NCBI GenBank assembly: GCA_934133005.1
Contig: CAKPAI010000001.1
Location: 310,001-374,000, forward strand
Direction of reading: 5' to 3'
Length of the DNA: 64,000 nucleotides
DNA from: an uncultured Clostridia bacterium
GTDB taxonomy: Bacteria > Bacillota > Clostridia > TANB77 > CAG-508
Made by a program: the position numbers and the translations under genes. Positions 44,551-54,688 of this stretch are shown piece after piece (within the stretch, counting starts at the first letter, position 1; every line of letters starts with the position of its first letter). A model generated the notes under the pieces. The model did no database searches and was not told the DNA's origin. It was given only the letters and a program-made list of their open reading frames with translations.

Positions 44551-45336
44551 TCATTTCATTCCAAGTATTGCAATATTTCTACCTGCCTTTTCTTTCTCGG
44601 CTCTGTATGAATGTATTAAATTCGAATTACATACTGTACAAATTTTACTTTCAAATATATTTTCCGGAAGTATTCCTACTTCTTCTAAAATTAATCTATT
44701 TATTAAAGTAGTATCAATATTATATTTTTTTTCTTGTTTTTTTATTATATCACAATTTCTATTCATATAACTGAATGTTTGTTCAAATATTTGTTTTACA
44801 TCTTCATCCACTTCAAAATGGCATTTTCCTATACAAGGTCCAATACAAGCAATAATGTTTTTTGAATCACAGCCATAATCTTTACACATTTTTATAACAC
44901 CTTTTTGCCCTATCTTTTGAACAGTTCCCCTCCATCCAGAATGAATGTTAGATATTACTTTTTTTATTGGATCATACAATAAAATTGGTGTGCAATCAGC
45001 AAAAGTTAATATTAAGTCAATTTCCTTTTTATCAGTCACAAGCCCATCAACTTCTTTGAATTTTTCTCCACACCTATCCACATTTTTTATACAATCTGTG
45101 TGTGTTTGAAACGGTCTTACTTCGTTTTCTCTTTTTAGATTTAGAGCTGTCAAAATTCTTTTATAGCTATTTTCTACTACATCACTTTTATCTTCTGGTC
45201 CGAGTCTTCTAAAATCTAGATTCTTTTTTAGCGTATAACAATGCACTAAATTATCAAACTCTAATAGTTTTTTAAACTGTAAATATTCAATATTACCATT
45301 TCTTACATGAACTATATTTTCATTTGATAAATCCAT
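44551..45336 (-). CDS. pgeF: Peptidoglycan editing factor PgeF (laccase-domain, YlmD-like)
   Basis: 261 aa with AGAGAGGAATAAT before the ATG. It has the family's metal-binding motif HSGWRGT, and TFADCTPILLYD ahead of it and CIGPCIG after it. The enzyme cleans mis-synthesised wall precursors. It lies directly after addB and before LD-carboxypeptidase, the three being consecutive and closely spaced. Confidence 0.9.
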   Translation of the reverse strand: MDLSNENIVHVRNGNIEYLQFKKLLEFDNLVHCYTLKKNLDFRRLGPEDKSDVVENSYKRILTALNLKRENEVRPFQTHTDCIKNVDRCGEKFKEVDGLVTDKKEIDLILTFADCTPILLYDPIKKVISNIHSGWRGTVQKIGQKGVIKMCKDYGCDSKNIIACIGPCIGKCHFEVDEDVKQIFEQTFSYMNRNCDIIKKQEKKYNIDTTLINRLILEEVGILPENIFESKICTVCNSNLIHSYRAEKEKAGRNIAILGMK

Positions 45337-45337
45337 A

Positions 45338-48300
45338 TTATTCCTCTCTTTCCTTTATCATCTCAAAAATAGCTTCTTTATTTAGATTATTTACGAACCT
45401 ATAACTACTTTTAGGATTTTGATTATCAAATCTGCAGATTGATCTATATTTACAATATTCACATGGTGTAGATTTAGTCTTACTATTATAAGCTGGCCTA
45501 ATTTCAATATTTCCACTAAGTAAATTTTCCGAAATTTGCTTAATTACTTTATCAGTATATTTTTGTAAATACTCAAACTGTTCTTTTGTTATACAACTGC
45601 CACTAGACTGTTTATTTAATTCTCCAGCACTAGTAATTCCTACAGGAATAATTTTACTTACTCCTTTGGGTTCATTTTCTATGTTCCTATCCATTTTTCT
45701 TATTATATTTACATCAGCTAAGATAAGTCCTTTCATTTTAAATTCTTGTCTTATTTTTTCTTTTATTTCTTCTTCTGAAAGCATCTTATCCGAACTGAAT
45801 TTTTTATCAAGCAACGAAAAATATAATACACCTGCTGGTAGAAAATCTTCTACTTTGCATGTTTCGTTTAAATATGTAATAAGTTGAAGCTGAAGCCCTG
45901 CTATTACTTTATTTAGATCCATACTATGAATTGAAGATTTATAATCTATTATTCTTACATAATTTCCATCTGGTTGTTTTAATATGTCAACTCTATCTAT
46001 TTTACCAACAATTTCCACAGTTTTTCCACTATCTGTTTTAATTGTAATAGGCCTATATTTGCCTTTACTCCCAAACTCTACTTCATGTCCAAATACTTCA
46101 AAATCACTTTGTTTTATTGTCTGAATAATATATTTTATAGACACTTTTATTACTCTTTTTAATCTATTCGTGAGCATTCTATATTTAGCCGTATATTTGA
46201 AAATGTAATTTTTATTAAGTGTTAATTTTTCTTCTATAATTTCATTTAAAATTTGTTCTACTTCTTCATCAGAAAGTTCTTTAATACTTAGTTTTTTCTC
46301 TTCAATATCTGCGAAAAATGTGTCTATTACATCATGCATAAAAGTTCCTGTATCAACACTTTCTACTTTTAAAGTTTCTTTATCATTTAGTTTTAAACCA
46401 TATTTTAAATAGTATGAAAATGGACAATTTGCATAGCTTTCCAATTTAGATACACTTGTTTTTAGAAAACTACCATATAATTTTTCTATATTTTCTTTAT
46501 TTAGCCATTCAGACTTACTTACGTAATTTAAAGCTTTTATTGCCTCTGCTAGCCTATCTTTCCATTTTTCTTCTTGACTGTATAAACTATATACACTAAA
46601 CCAAATCTCGTCAATTTCTTTTCCATCCCTAAAGTTTCTTAAATTTACTAGTAATTCTTCAAATATATTCTCTTCTGTTACAAGCTTTGATTTTCTATTT
46701 ATAATGTCACTTTCTTCTATGATGTTTGGAAAAATCTTCTTTATTCTTGCAATTAAAATTGACGGTCTTAATCCTTTGCTCTCCATATCAGATGAAGAAT
46801 ATGATAAAAACATTTTATTTTCAGCTGTTGTAAATGCTTTGTATATATTAAAATTATCCTCATAAATTCTTTCAATTGTTCCTTTGGCAAGTTCTATACC
46901 ATTTTCTTTTATTATATCTCTATCCTTATCATTTAAAAATCCTTCTGCTTTATTTATTGATGGAAACATTCCATCATTTAGTCCAATTATAAATATAGCT
47001 TTTACTTTGTGACTTCTAGATCTATCTACATCTCCCACAATCACTTGATCTTGTGCCATTGGTATAGTTCCTAGTTTGCTTTCTCTTAATCCAGTTTTTA
47101 AAATTTGCATATAATTCTCAAATGATATTTTTTCATCTCCAAATACCAATACTATTTCATCTAACACCTGCATAATAATTTTCCAGCTTGTCTCATACTC
47201 TGCTGAAAGATTTACTTTTTCTTCATCATTTAGTTTTTTAATTTTTTCTTCAAGCATTTTGTCAATTTTATTATTTATAAAATATTTATACAATTCTTCT
47301 GAAATTTGTTTTGCAGTTTTATTTCCTGATAAATTTTCCTTTAATTTTACTAAAGGTTCTGAAATTAGCTTTCTTATCTCATTTAATTTTTTTACTTCTT
47401 CTTCTCCAATTTCATCACTATCTTTAAAGTTCCAGTCCTCTTTATACCATTTACTGCCTTTAATTTCCCACTTCAAAGAATAATTTTCAAGTCTGTATAT
47501 CTCTTCATTGGAGATATTGTTAAATCCAGATTTTATGTAATTTATTACACTATCATATGACCAATTTTTTGCAAATACTTCTAATATTGCTATCAAATAT
47601 TTTACTAATACATTTTGACTTAAATCTCTTTTTTCATCTATATATACTGGAATTTCATATTTATTAAATATTGCCTTGCATAAGTTTGAATATGAATCTA
47701 TGTTTTTAGTTATAACAGCAATATCTCTATATCGATATCCTTCATTTTTGACAAGATTAACAATTTCTTGTGCAACTTCTTCAATTTCTGAATATTGATT
47801 ATTAGCTAAAAATAGCCTAATATTCTCTATTTTTTCAGAATACTTTCTATATGGATAATTATATAAGTTTTTTTCCATATGACTAAGTTCTTCATTTTTA
47901 TATCTATAAGTTTTTTCTAGAAAAATAGGCTCCTCTATTTTTACATTAATACTCTTAGCAAGTTTCATAAGTTTTGATGCAGTTTCTTTATTGCTATAAA
48001 AAATGTCATTTACTGCATTTTTATCAAACTCTAAACTATCTGAACTTATATTTATTGTTACTTTTTCTGCCTTTTGTAACAACTTTTCAATTATCATATA
48101 CTCTTGTTTCGTAAAACCTACAAATTCATCTATATATATTTCTGTATTATCAAATATATCAGTTTTGTCAAGCTCTTCATATAGAATCGAAAGAGAATCA
48201 TTTTCATCTATATAATTATTTTTAATCTTTTCTTGAAATTTGCTATAGACAGTATATACATCCTCTAATTTACTTTTTAAATATTTATCTTCTATATTTT

Positions 48301-48727
48301 CTTTTAAGTTTTGTAATCCTTCAACAGATACTCCATGTTTTTTAAGTTCTGTTATCTGCGTTAAAACCATATCAATATTATTGCTATTTTTTCCTAACAA
48401 TTTTAGATTATTGTTCTTATCAGAAAGCAAACTATACACAAGCATAGCCTTTCCACAATTTGATAGAATAGTTTTATTTACACCACCAACTTCACTTGCA
48501 ACTCTATGTGCCATACGAGCAAGAGTAAGCACTTCTGCATTTATAACTGCCATACTTGCTTGATTTTTTTTTATATTATCTAATAGCTCTTTTTCTGCCG
48601 AAAATGAAAATTGTTCTGGAGTTATTATATATTTCTTTCTACCATTATTTATATTTTTGCTTAGTTCATCAAATATGTAGCTGGTCTTTCCTGTACCACT
48701 TCTACCATATATTATCCTCATACTCAT
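45338..48727 (-). CDS. addB: ATP-dependent helicase/nuclease subunit B (AddB)
   Basis: 1129 aa. Walker A GRSGTGKTSYIF (res 8-19), UvrD-like helicase motifs and a C-terminal RecB-type nuclease with DYKSS and, flanking it, Fe-S cysteines: one in ANCPFSYY, three in CEYCKYRSICRF. With AddA it processes double-strand breaks for recombination. Its ATG overlaps the TGA of ogg (ATGA). addA is not the neighbour on either side, unlike in many Firmicutes. Confidence 0.9.
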   Translation of the reverse strand: MSMRIIYGRSGTGKTSYIFDELSKNINNGRKKYIITPEQFSFSAEKELLDNIKKNQASMAVINAEVLTLARMAHRVASEVGGVNKTILSNCGKAMLVYSLLSDKNNNLKLLGKNSNNIDMVLTQITELKKHGVSVEGLQNLKENIEDKYLKSKLEDVYTVYSKFQEKIKNNYIDENDSLSILYEELDKTDIFDNTEIYIDEFVGFTKQEYMIIEKLLQKAEKVTINISSDSLEFDKNAVNDIFYSNKETASKLMKLAKSINVKIEEPIFLEKTYRYKNEELSHMEKNLYNYPYRKYSEKIENIRLFLANNQYSEIEEVAQEIVNLVKNEGYRYRDIAVITKNIDSYSNLCKAIFNKYEIPVYIDEKRDLSQNVLVKYLIAILEVFAKNWSYDSVINYIKSGFNNISNEEIYRLENYSLKWEIKGSKWYKEDWNFKDSDEIGEEEVKKLNEIRKLISEPLVKLKENLSGNKTAKQISEELYKYFINNKIDKMLEEKIKKLNDEEKVNLSAEYETSWKIIMQVLDEIVLVFGDEKISFENYMQILKTGLRESKLGTIPMAQDQVIVGDVDRSRSHKVKAIFIIGLNDGMFPSINKAEGFLNDKDRDIIKENGIELAKGTIERIYEDNFNIYKAFTTAENKMFLSYSSSDMESKGLRPSILIARIKKIFPNIIEESDIINRKSKLVTEENIFEELLVNLRNFRDGKEIDEIWFSVYSLYSQEEKWKDRLAEAIKALNYVSKSEWLNKENIEKLYGSFLKTSVSKLESYANCPFSYYLKYGLKLNDKETLKVESVDTGTFMHDVIDTFFADIEEKKLSIKELSDEEVEQILNEIIEEKLTLNKNYIFKYTAKYRMLTNRLKRVIKVSIKYIIQTIKQSDFEVFGHEVEFGSKGKYRPITIKTDSGKTVEIVGKIDRVDILKQPDGNYVRIIDYKSSIHSMDLNKVIAGLQLQLITYLNETCKVEDFLPAGVLYFSLLDKKFSSDKMLSEEEIKEKIRQEFKMKGLILADVNIIRKMDRNIENEPKGVSKIIPVGITSAGELNKQSSGSCITKEQFEYLQKYTDKVIKQISENLLSGNIEIRPAYNSKTKSTPCEYCKYRSICRFDNQNPKSSYRFVNNLNKEAIFEMIKEREE

Positions 48728-49593
48728 ATATTATTTTCTCTCTTCCAATAAAACAAATACTGCTGTGCTATTCCTTCTAATTCTCCAAATTTTTCTACTG
48801 CAATTTTTTCTATTTGTGCTTTACTTACTTTCTTTTCATCTTCATTATGAATATATAAATCATTCATTACTCGTCTTACCCATACATCAATAGGAAAAAC
48901 ATCAAATCTCTTTAATGAAGAAAATAACAATATGCAGTCTGCAACTTTAGGACCAACACCACACAAAGTAAGTAATTTTTCTCTTACTTTTTTAGTATTC
49001 TTTTCACTTTGTAGTTCTTCTAATGTTACAATTTTGTTATTTATCATTAATGTTGTTTCATATATATATTTATCTCTAAAACCTGCACCCAAATCTCTAA
49101 AATCTTGCTTAGAAGCTTTCGAAAGCTCCTCTACTGTTGGAAAAGTATAAAATTCTTTTCCTCTAAACTCTATTTTATGACCATATTTAGCTGAAATTCT
49201 ATCTATTATTCCTTTTATTCTAGGAATATTATTATTTGCAGAAATAATAAATGATATTATCATCTCCCACAAATCTTGATTTAAGATTCTTATTCCTCCG
49301 CCATATTTAATAGCTTCTTTCAAATTTTCATCAACATTTGAAAGATTTCTTTTAATTTCTTCATAATTTCTATCTAAGTCAAAATAGTTTTTGCAAACTT
49401 CTTCTATATTGCCATCACATATTCCCTCAAATACTATATCTTCTCCACTTTCTTTTACATTTAATACATTTCTTCCAAATATTCCTGTATAACTTCCATC
49501 ATTTTCTTCATTCCATCTAAAACATTGACCACAGTCAAATATGTCCTTTACTTTGAAAGATTTACAATTTTTTAGTATATATTTTTGTTCCAT
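48724..49593 (-). CDS. ogg: 8-oxoguanine DNA glycosylase (OGG1-type)
   Basis: 289 aa starting at MEQKYILKNCK after ATGGAGAAAA. N-terminal FDCGQCFRW and the helix-hairpin-helix LCGVGPKVADCILLF with the catalytic Lys, then FPIDVWVRR with the catalytic Asp. It removes 8-oxoguanine and nicks the site. First gene of the repair operon ogg-addB. Confidence 0.9.
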   Translation of the reverse strand: MEQKYILKNCKSFKVKDIFDCGQCFRWNEENDGSYTGIFGRNVLNVKESGEDIVFEGICDGNIEEVCKNYFDLDRNYEEIKRNLSNVDENLKEAIKYGGGIRILNQDLWEMIISFIISANNNIPRIKGIIDRISAKYGHKIEFRGKEFYTFPTVEELSKASKQDFRDLGAGFRDKYIYETTLMINNKIVTLEELQSEKNTKKVREKLLTLCGVGPKVADCILLFSSLKRFDVFPIDVWVRRVMNDLYIHNEDEKKVSKAQIEKIAVEKFGELEGIAQQYLFYWKRENNI

Positions 49594-49729
49594 TTTTTCT
49601 CCATTTATCAATATTATTTGACTATTATTAAATCATTTTTTTCTTATTTTTTCAATATATATTAGTACTTTCTTTGGGTAAGTTATCTGCATTTTATGAC
49701 AGCTTTTTCTTCTTTTCTACTTTTTATTT

Positions 49730-50659
49730 CTACTTTCCTATTTCTTCGCTTTTTTTAAACCCTTTTCCCAAGACTTCTCTTGCATTTATTATAATTATAA
49801 AAGCATTTCTATCAATGCTTTTTGCCTCCTTTTGTATAGCATAAGCTTCATTCCTTGAACCAACACATAAAAGAGTCAGCTTTTCTTCATTTGTATACAT
49901 TCCTTTTGAGTATAATCCCGTACTTCCTCTATTTACTTTTTCACTTATCGCTTCTGCTATTTCATTAAATTTTGGTGAAATAATAAAAATTGCTTTAGTG
50001 AAATTTGCTCCTTCAAATATAATATCTATCATTTTTCCCATTAAATATATTGCAATTGCAGAATATAAACCAATCTCAATCGTGTTGAAAACAATAACAT
50101 TTAATATAATTATTATAACGTCTATTGCTAGAATTAAATTTCCACTTCTATATTGAGGTTTATATATTCTAATAACGTATGAAAGTAAATCAGACCCACC
50201 TGTTGAAGCATTCATCTTTAATATTAGGGCTGTTCCTATTCCAACTAACACTCCTCCATAAATACAAGCTAAAAACTTATCGTTTGTAAGTGGATTTATT
50301 TTATCGAAAATGTCCACAAAAATTGCAAGCAATACAGTTCCAATCACAGACCTAAAAGACAATTCTTTGCTTATCTTAAAAAATGAAATAATTAATAATG
50401 GAATATTTAATAAAAACATTGTTATTCCTAAAGATATATTAAATACATAGTAAAAAATTGTCCCTATACCCGAGAAACCACCAGTAGAAAGTTCATTTGG
50501 TAATAGAAATAATGATATTCCCATCGCCATAATGATAGTTCCTAAAGCAATTATACTATATTCTTTAGCTATTTTAGCAATTCTATTTTCCTTAGTTATA
50601 CAAATTTTTTCTATCTTTTTCCTTATTCTTTGCTTTTTCTTTTCTTTCCTATTTTTCAT
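49730..50659 (-). CDS. YitT-family membrane protein (DUF161/DUF2179)
   Basis: 309 aa. A basic N-terminus of 27 residues, five or more membrane helices with conserved LPNELSTGGFSGIG and NASTGGSDLL, then a C-terminal DUF2179 cytoplasmic domain (FIISPKFNEIAEAIS to NAREVLGKGF). Function of the family is not established; transport is often suspected. ATG preceded by ATAGGTGATATT. Confidence 0.85.
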   Translation of the reverse strand: MKNRKEKKKQRIRKKIEKICITKENRIAKIAKEYSIIALGTIIMAMGISLFLLPNELSTGGFSGIGTIFYYVFNISLGITMFLLNIPLLIISFFKISKELSFRSVIGTVLLAIFVDIFDKINPLTNDKFLACIYGGVLVGIGTALILKMNASTGGSDLLSYVIRIYKPQYRSGNLILAIDVIIIILNVIVFNTIEIGLYSAIAIYLMGKMIDIIFEGANFTKAIFIISPKFNEIAEAISEKVNRGSTGLYSKGMYTNEEKLTLLCVGSRNEAYAIQKEAKSIDRNAFIIIINAREVLGKGFKKSEEIGK

Positions 50660-50757
50660 AATATCACCTATTGTAAGTATTATCTTTTTAGCAATTTTTA
50701 TTCATTTAGTAAAATTAAGCCAAAATTTACTTTAATGTCCAAATTTCTTTTATTAGA

Positions 50758-50786
50758 TTTACAATATTTTTTTCTACATATATAAT
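50758..50786 (+). promoter_or_regulatory. Promoter of the coiled-coil gene
   Basis: TTTACA (50758-50763), 17-bp spacer, TATAAT (50781-50786), 45 bp before the ATG. Confidence 0.7.
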
Positions 50787-50831
50787 AAAAATATATCATG
50801 TCTCAAAGACACAAGAAAGGAATTTTTTATT

Positions 50832-51278
50832 ATGAATAAGGATGAAAGAAAACAAAAAATTGCTGAATTTAATGAAAATTTGAAAAACTTTGGAGATAAA
50901 GTAAAAGACTGTACTGACACTGTTACAATCTCTGGTATGTACGCTAAAGACGCAATTGACGAAAAAATTAGTGATGCAAAAAGTGGTCTTGAAGCAGCAA
51001 AAGAAAATGTTAGAATCATTTCAGAAAGAGGAAAAGGAAAAATTTCAAGCGTGTTGTTAAAAGCTCAAATGGATTTAAATGTTGCTAAAGAAAATATTGC
51101 AGAGAAAAAAGATGCTAAAGATAAAGAAAAATTATCTAAATACATTGATGATGAACTAGACTATGCAGAATCTTCTTTACAACTTGCATTCTTAGCAGCC
51201 CAAGAAGCAAAACTTGCATTTTTAGAGGCAGTTGCAGCTCAAGAAGAATATGACGAAAAATACGGTAAAGACGAATAA
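50832..51278 (+). CDS. Small coiled-coil protein
   Basis: 148 aa, AGAAAGGAATTTTTTATT before the ATG. It is almost wholly alpha-helical with heptad-like repeats, about a third charged residues, one cysteine and no membrane helix. An Ala-rich segment (LAFLAAQEAKLAFLEAVAA, about 120-138) looks amphipathic. It resembles phasin-like or stress-type apolipoprotein-like helical proteins, without a firm family match. Monocistronic, with its own promoter and terminator. Confidence 0.6.
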   Translation: MNKDERKQKIAEFNENLKNFGDKVKDCTDTVTISGMYAKDAIDEKISDAKSGLEAAKENVRIISERGKGKISSVLLKAQMDLNVAKENIAEKKDAKDKEKLSKYIDDELDYAESSLQLAFLAAQEAKLAFLEAVAAQEEYDEKYGKDE

Positions 51279-51292
51279 TCAAAAAGTAAAAA

Positions 51293-51321
51293 ATATACCA
51301 GAAATTTTTATTCTGGTATAT
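51293..51321. terminator. Bidirectional terminator between convergent genes
   Basis: ATATACCAGAA pairs with TTCTGGTATAT (11 bp, 7-nt loop). It overlaps the last codons of the radical SAM gene on the minus strand. Confidence 0.85.
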
Positions 51322-52363
51322 TTTTATTATATTTTTCTACGATCTTTACTTTTAATTTTCCTGGTCGAATATTAGAATTTATTTTGGGCTCTACCACAAC
51401 TGCATAAGTTTCCTTTAGCTTTTTAATATTTTCCTTTTTATGACCTACAACATTATTTATGTCTTGTGGATTAACTTCTAATTCTACCTTTATTACATTA
51501 GAATTTATTTTCTTTATTTCATGAGCTATTTTAGCATACCATAATGCATCTTCTACAAGTTGCCCAAAAGCTGGATGGTATGGTCCACTTACAACCTCAC
51601 TATTTTTATCATTAATTGAAGTTATTGTATCTGTATTTTGAAGTCCTACTCTTATAATTTCGATTTTCTTTCTTCTATATAATTTTACAATTTCTTTACT
51701 TCTTTCTACTGCTTGATTTACTGTCAAAGGTATAAATTCTCCATCATTATATTCCTTTTCAAGTTCAGTACCTTTTATTACAAGAACTGGATATATTCTA
51801 ATCATTTTAGGACGTAGTTTTATTGAATCTTTAGCTGTTTGAATATCATCTTTTTCTGTACTTTCTGGTAGCCCTACCATGATTTGATGTCCTAAATCAA
51901 AATGATACTTTCTTATTAGTTTTGAAGCTTTCTTTACATTTTCAAATGAATGTCCTCTCTTACATTTTTCTAATATGTAATTATTAGTAGACTGCACTCC
52001 TAATTCAATTGTCTTTACATTATACCTTTTTAACATTTTTAAAATTTCTTTATTTATTGCATCTGGTCTAGTAGAGATTCTAATGCTATCTACCTTTTTA
52101 GCTTGTATATAAGGCTGAACTGCTCCTAACAATTCCTCTTGCTTTTTTCTATCTATTGCAGTAAAACTTCCTCCAAAAAAAGCTACCTCAATATTTTTTT
52201 CACCATTTTTAAAATTTTTTAAGTAATATTCAATCGTCTTAATTACATCATCTTTAGTTACTTGTTTTTGTTCTCCACTTATTGTTCTTTGGTTACAAAA
52301 TGTGCAACACTTTGGACATCCTAGATGTGGCACAAATACTGGAATAATATATCTTTTTTTCAA
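51308..52363 (-). CDS. Radical SAM protein, Elp3-like
   Basis: 351 aa, TTG start after AAGGAGGAAATTATA. The 4Fe-4S motif is CPKCCTFC (CxxxCxxC), with FFGGSFTAIDR and STRPDAI from the SAM-binding barrel, then HQIMVGLPE. This is the bacterial Elp3-like family found next to rnc in Clostridia, thought to modify tRNA or to be a related enzyme; the acetyltransferase half is absent. Third gene after acpP and rnc. Confidence 0.8.
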   Translation of the reverse strand: MKKRYIIPVFVPHLGCPKCCTFCNQRTISGEQKQVTKDDVIKTIEYYLKNFKNGEKNIEVAFFGGSFTAIDRKKQEELLGAVQPYIQAKKVDSIRISTRPDAINKEILKMLKRYNVKTIELGVQSTNNYILEKCKRGHSFENVKKASKLIRKYHFDLGHQIMVGLPESTEKDDIQTAKDSIKLRPKMIRIYPVLVIKGTELEKEYNDGEFIPLTVNQAVERSKEIVKLYRRKKIEIIRVGLQNTDTITSINDKNSEVVSGPYHPAFGQLVEDALWYAKIAHEIKKINSNVIKVELEVNPQDINNVVGHKKENIKKLKETYAVVVEPKINSNIRPGKLKVKIVEKYNKNIPE

Positions 52364-52398
52364 TATAATTTCCTCCTTGCCTCATATATATTACTTTT

Positions 52399-53073
52399 TT
52401 ATTTTTCTAGTGCTTTTCTTGCAGCTTCCTGTTCTGCTTGTTTTTTTGTTTTTCCTGTACCATTTGCTAAAACTTTTCCATCAAGTTTTACTTGTGCTAC
52501 AAATGTTTTATTGTGATCTGGTCCAGACTCTGAAATAATTTCATATTTTATAGATACATTTCCGTGTTCTTGCAGTTTTTCTTGAAGTATCGTCTTATGG
52601 TCTTTTATCCCAACATTTTTAGTAGCTATTTCTATTTCATCTTTTAAATTATTAACGATAAATTTTTCTGCTTCGTTTAACCCACCATCAAAGTACATTG
52701 CAGCAATTATAGCTTCCACGCTATCGGCCATAATTGCAACTTTTCTATTTCCTTGGTGTAATTGCTCACTTTTTCCCACAAATAAGAAATCACTAAAATT
52801 ATGCTTTTGAGCAATTTTATGCAAGCTATCTTCACAAACGACAGTTGCTCTAACTTTAGTCATTTCTCCTTCTTTTAATTTAGGATAATTATTATAAATA
52901 TATTTGCTAGAAACAAATTCTAAAATACTATCACCTAAAAATTCTAATTTTTCATTACTAGAAATTTTATGTTCATTAGCATATGATGTATGTGTAAGTG
53001 CATTTTCTAAAAGACTTTTATTTTTAAATGTATATCCTATACTATCTTCTAATTTTTGTAAATTCTTTTCCAT
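52399..53073 (-). CDS. rnc: Ribonuclease III
   Basis: 224 aa with AGGAGGAAGAT before the ATG. The RNase III signature is NEKLEFLGDSILEF, plus the catalytic Glu/Asp cluster near ADSVEAIIAAM. A C-terminal double-stranded RNA-binding domain (KTILQEKLQEHG, then GKTKKQAEQEAA) follows. It processes rRNA and mRNA. The order acpP-rnc-radical SAM is conserved in Clostridia. Confidence 0.95.
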   Translation of the reverse strand: MEKNLQKLEDSIGYTFKNKSLLENALTHTSYANEHKISSNEKLEFLGDSILEFVSSKYIYNNYPKLKEGEMTKVRATVVCEDSLHKIAQKHNFSDFLFVGKSEQLHQGNRKVAIMADSVEAIIAAMYFDGGLNEAEKFIVNNLKDEIEIATKNVGIKDHKTILQEKLQEHGNVSIKYEIISESGPDHNKTFVAQVKLDGKVLANGTGKTKKQAEQEAARKALEK

Positions 53074-53124
53074 ATCTTCCTCCTTTTATATATTACTCTA
53101 AAAACTTGAATTTGTAAAGAAAAA

Positions 53125-53154
53125 AAGACAAGAACCTCTTATAATTCTTATCTT
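53125..53154 (-). terminator. Terminator downstream of acpP
   Basis: On the minus strand AAGATAAGAA pairs with TTCTTGTCTT (one G-U), then a T-tract follows. It lies between acpP and rnc. Confidence 0.6.
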
Positions 53155-53198
53155 TTAATGTGTTTTGTACTTTTTCTCTTCCTATTACACACTTATAT

Positions 53199-53441
53199 CT
53201 ATGCAACATGTTCTTTAATGTAATCAACAACATCTCCAACTGTTACTATTTTCTCAGCATCACCATCTGGTATTTCTGTATCAAACTCTTCTTCTAATGC
53301 CATTATTAACTCAACTATATCTAAAGAATCTGCTCCTAAATCATCTATGAAAGATGCTTCCATTGTAACTGCTGTATCAGCTACACCTAGTTGTTCTACT
53401 ATTATTTCTTTTATTTTTTCAAATATTTCTTCTGAACTCAT
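53199..53441 (-). CDS. acpP: Acyl carrier protein
   Basis: 80 aa starting at MSSEEIFEKIKEI after AGAGGGGGTGAAC; an upstream frame to 53513 is not needed. The phosphopantetheine site is DLGADSLDIVEL (Ser). It carries growing fatty acids. The gene lies just before rnc, the common arrangement. Confidence 0.95.
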   Translation of the reverse strand: MSSEEIFEKIKEIIVEQLGVADTAVTMEASFIDDLGADSLDIVELIMALEEEFDTEIPDGDAEKIVTVGDVVDYIKEHVA

Positions 53442-53673
53442 TATTTTAAGTTCACCCCCTCTCAGAACCTTTAAGCTTATACATAAGATAATACAAGTTA
53501 GAATAATTGTCAAGTAAATTAAATAAAGTTTTTATTTTTTTGGCTATTCCAGTATTATCAAGGCTTTCAGTTATATATTTTTTAGACTCTTTATTCGGTT
53601 TTATATAATTTTATATTGTATTTTCTTTTTTTTAATGTTATATTTATAGTAATATTAAGCAAAGGAGAAAATT

Positions 53674-54618
53674 ATGCAAAGTTCTAATTTTGATTTTTAT
53701 GATTCTACATCTATAAAAATATATAACCTAGATGAAAATATGAAGTATCAAATTACAATGCTAGATGTTTTAGATCCTATAACCAAACGCCATTGTATGA
53801 ATGTTGGTAACTTAACCGGTAGAATTTGTCAATATTTAAATCTAAACAATGAATTTACAGTATATGCCATAGTTAGTGGATACCTTCATGATATTGGTAA
53901 ATCTAGAGTTCCTTATGAAATTCTTTCAAAACCAACAAGACTTACCGATGAAGAATTTGAAATAATAAAAAAACATACTACCTATGGTTATGAAATTTGT
54001 ATGAAAGATGTTAATTTGCGTCCTTATGCAGAAGGTGCCTTGTATCACCATGAAGCTTTAAATGGTAAAGGTTATCCAAATGGATTATCTGAAAAAGATA
54101 TTCCAATTGTTGCAAGAATTATCCGTGTTGCAGATGAATATGACGCATTAACAACAAAAAGACATTACACAACTCACGTTAATATATCTAAAACACTACA
54201 AGATATGATTTATGATACAAAACCTGCTCATGAAGTAAAAGCAGTCGCCTTAAGTGCCTTATCAGAAAACTCTCAAATGGGAAAAATTAGTCCTCGAATT
54301 TTAAAATGCCTATTTAAAGTTGTTGTAGATGACACAAAATATGAAATATACATGGTTGAAGATTATATCAAATATATAAAAGACAATATAAAACGTTTAG
54401 AATTAATTGATTCTTATAACTTAAAAATGCAAGCAGCAACAAAACAAAAGAAACGTGACTATTACAAAGAAGGCATGGAATTTTTATTTACTGCTAAAGA
54501 AAACTTTCAAAATTATCATCAAATTCTTGGTGAGTACAGAACCGCATTAGAAACAAATAAGGCTAGAGTTACAAGTTTATATAATGAAATAAAATTAATA
54601 AAAGCTTTAAAAGTCTAA
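53674..54618 (+). CDS. HD-GYP-type domain protein
   Basis: 314 aa with AGCAAAGGAGAAAATT before the ATG. HD motif YLHDIGKSRVP (res 70 region), then HHEALNGKGYPNGL and ADEYDALT, the HD-GYP pattern. Such enzymes usually degrade cyclic di-GMP. No receiver or sensor domain is attached; the N-terminal 40 residues and the C-terminal 100 helical residues are unknown. Confidence 0.75.
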   Translation: MQSSNFDFYDSTSIKIYNLDENMKYQITMLDVLDPITKRHCMNVGNLTGRICQYLNLNNEFTVYAIVSGYLHDIGKSRVPYEILSKPTRLTDEEFEIIKKHTTYGYEICMKDVNLRPYAEGALYHHEALNGKGYPNGLSEKDIPIVARIIRVADEYDALTTKRHYTTHVNISKTLQDMIYDTKPAHEVKAVALSALSENSQMGKISPRILKCLFKVVVDDTKYEIYMVEDYIKYIKDNIKRLELIDSYNLKMQAATKQKKRDYYKEGMEFLFTAKENFQNYHQILGEYRTALETNKARVTSLYNEIKLIKALKV

Positions 54619-54634
54619 AGCTTTTATTTTTTAT

Positions 54635-54667
54635 AAGAGGTAATTTCTAAATTTGAAATCACCTCTT
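54635..54667. terminator. Bidirectional terminator between convergent genes
   Basis: AAGAGGTAATTTC pairs with GAAATCACCTCTT (one mismatch-type pair), 7-nt loop, T-rich tail. Confidence 0.8.
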
Positions 54668-54688
54668 ATTTCTTTTGTATTTTATGTT

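Noticed and set aside
53674..54618. Calling the HD gene a proven cyclic di-GMP phosphodiesterase
   Set aside because: HD and HHExxxGxGYP motifs fit, but no partner domain or cyclase context is visible, so only the domain is named.
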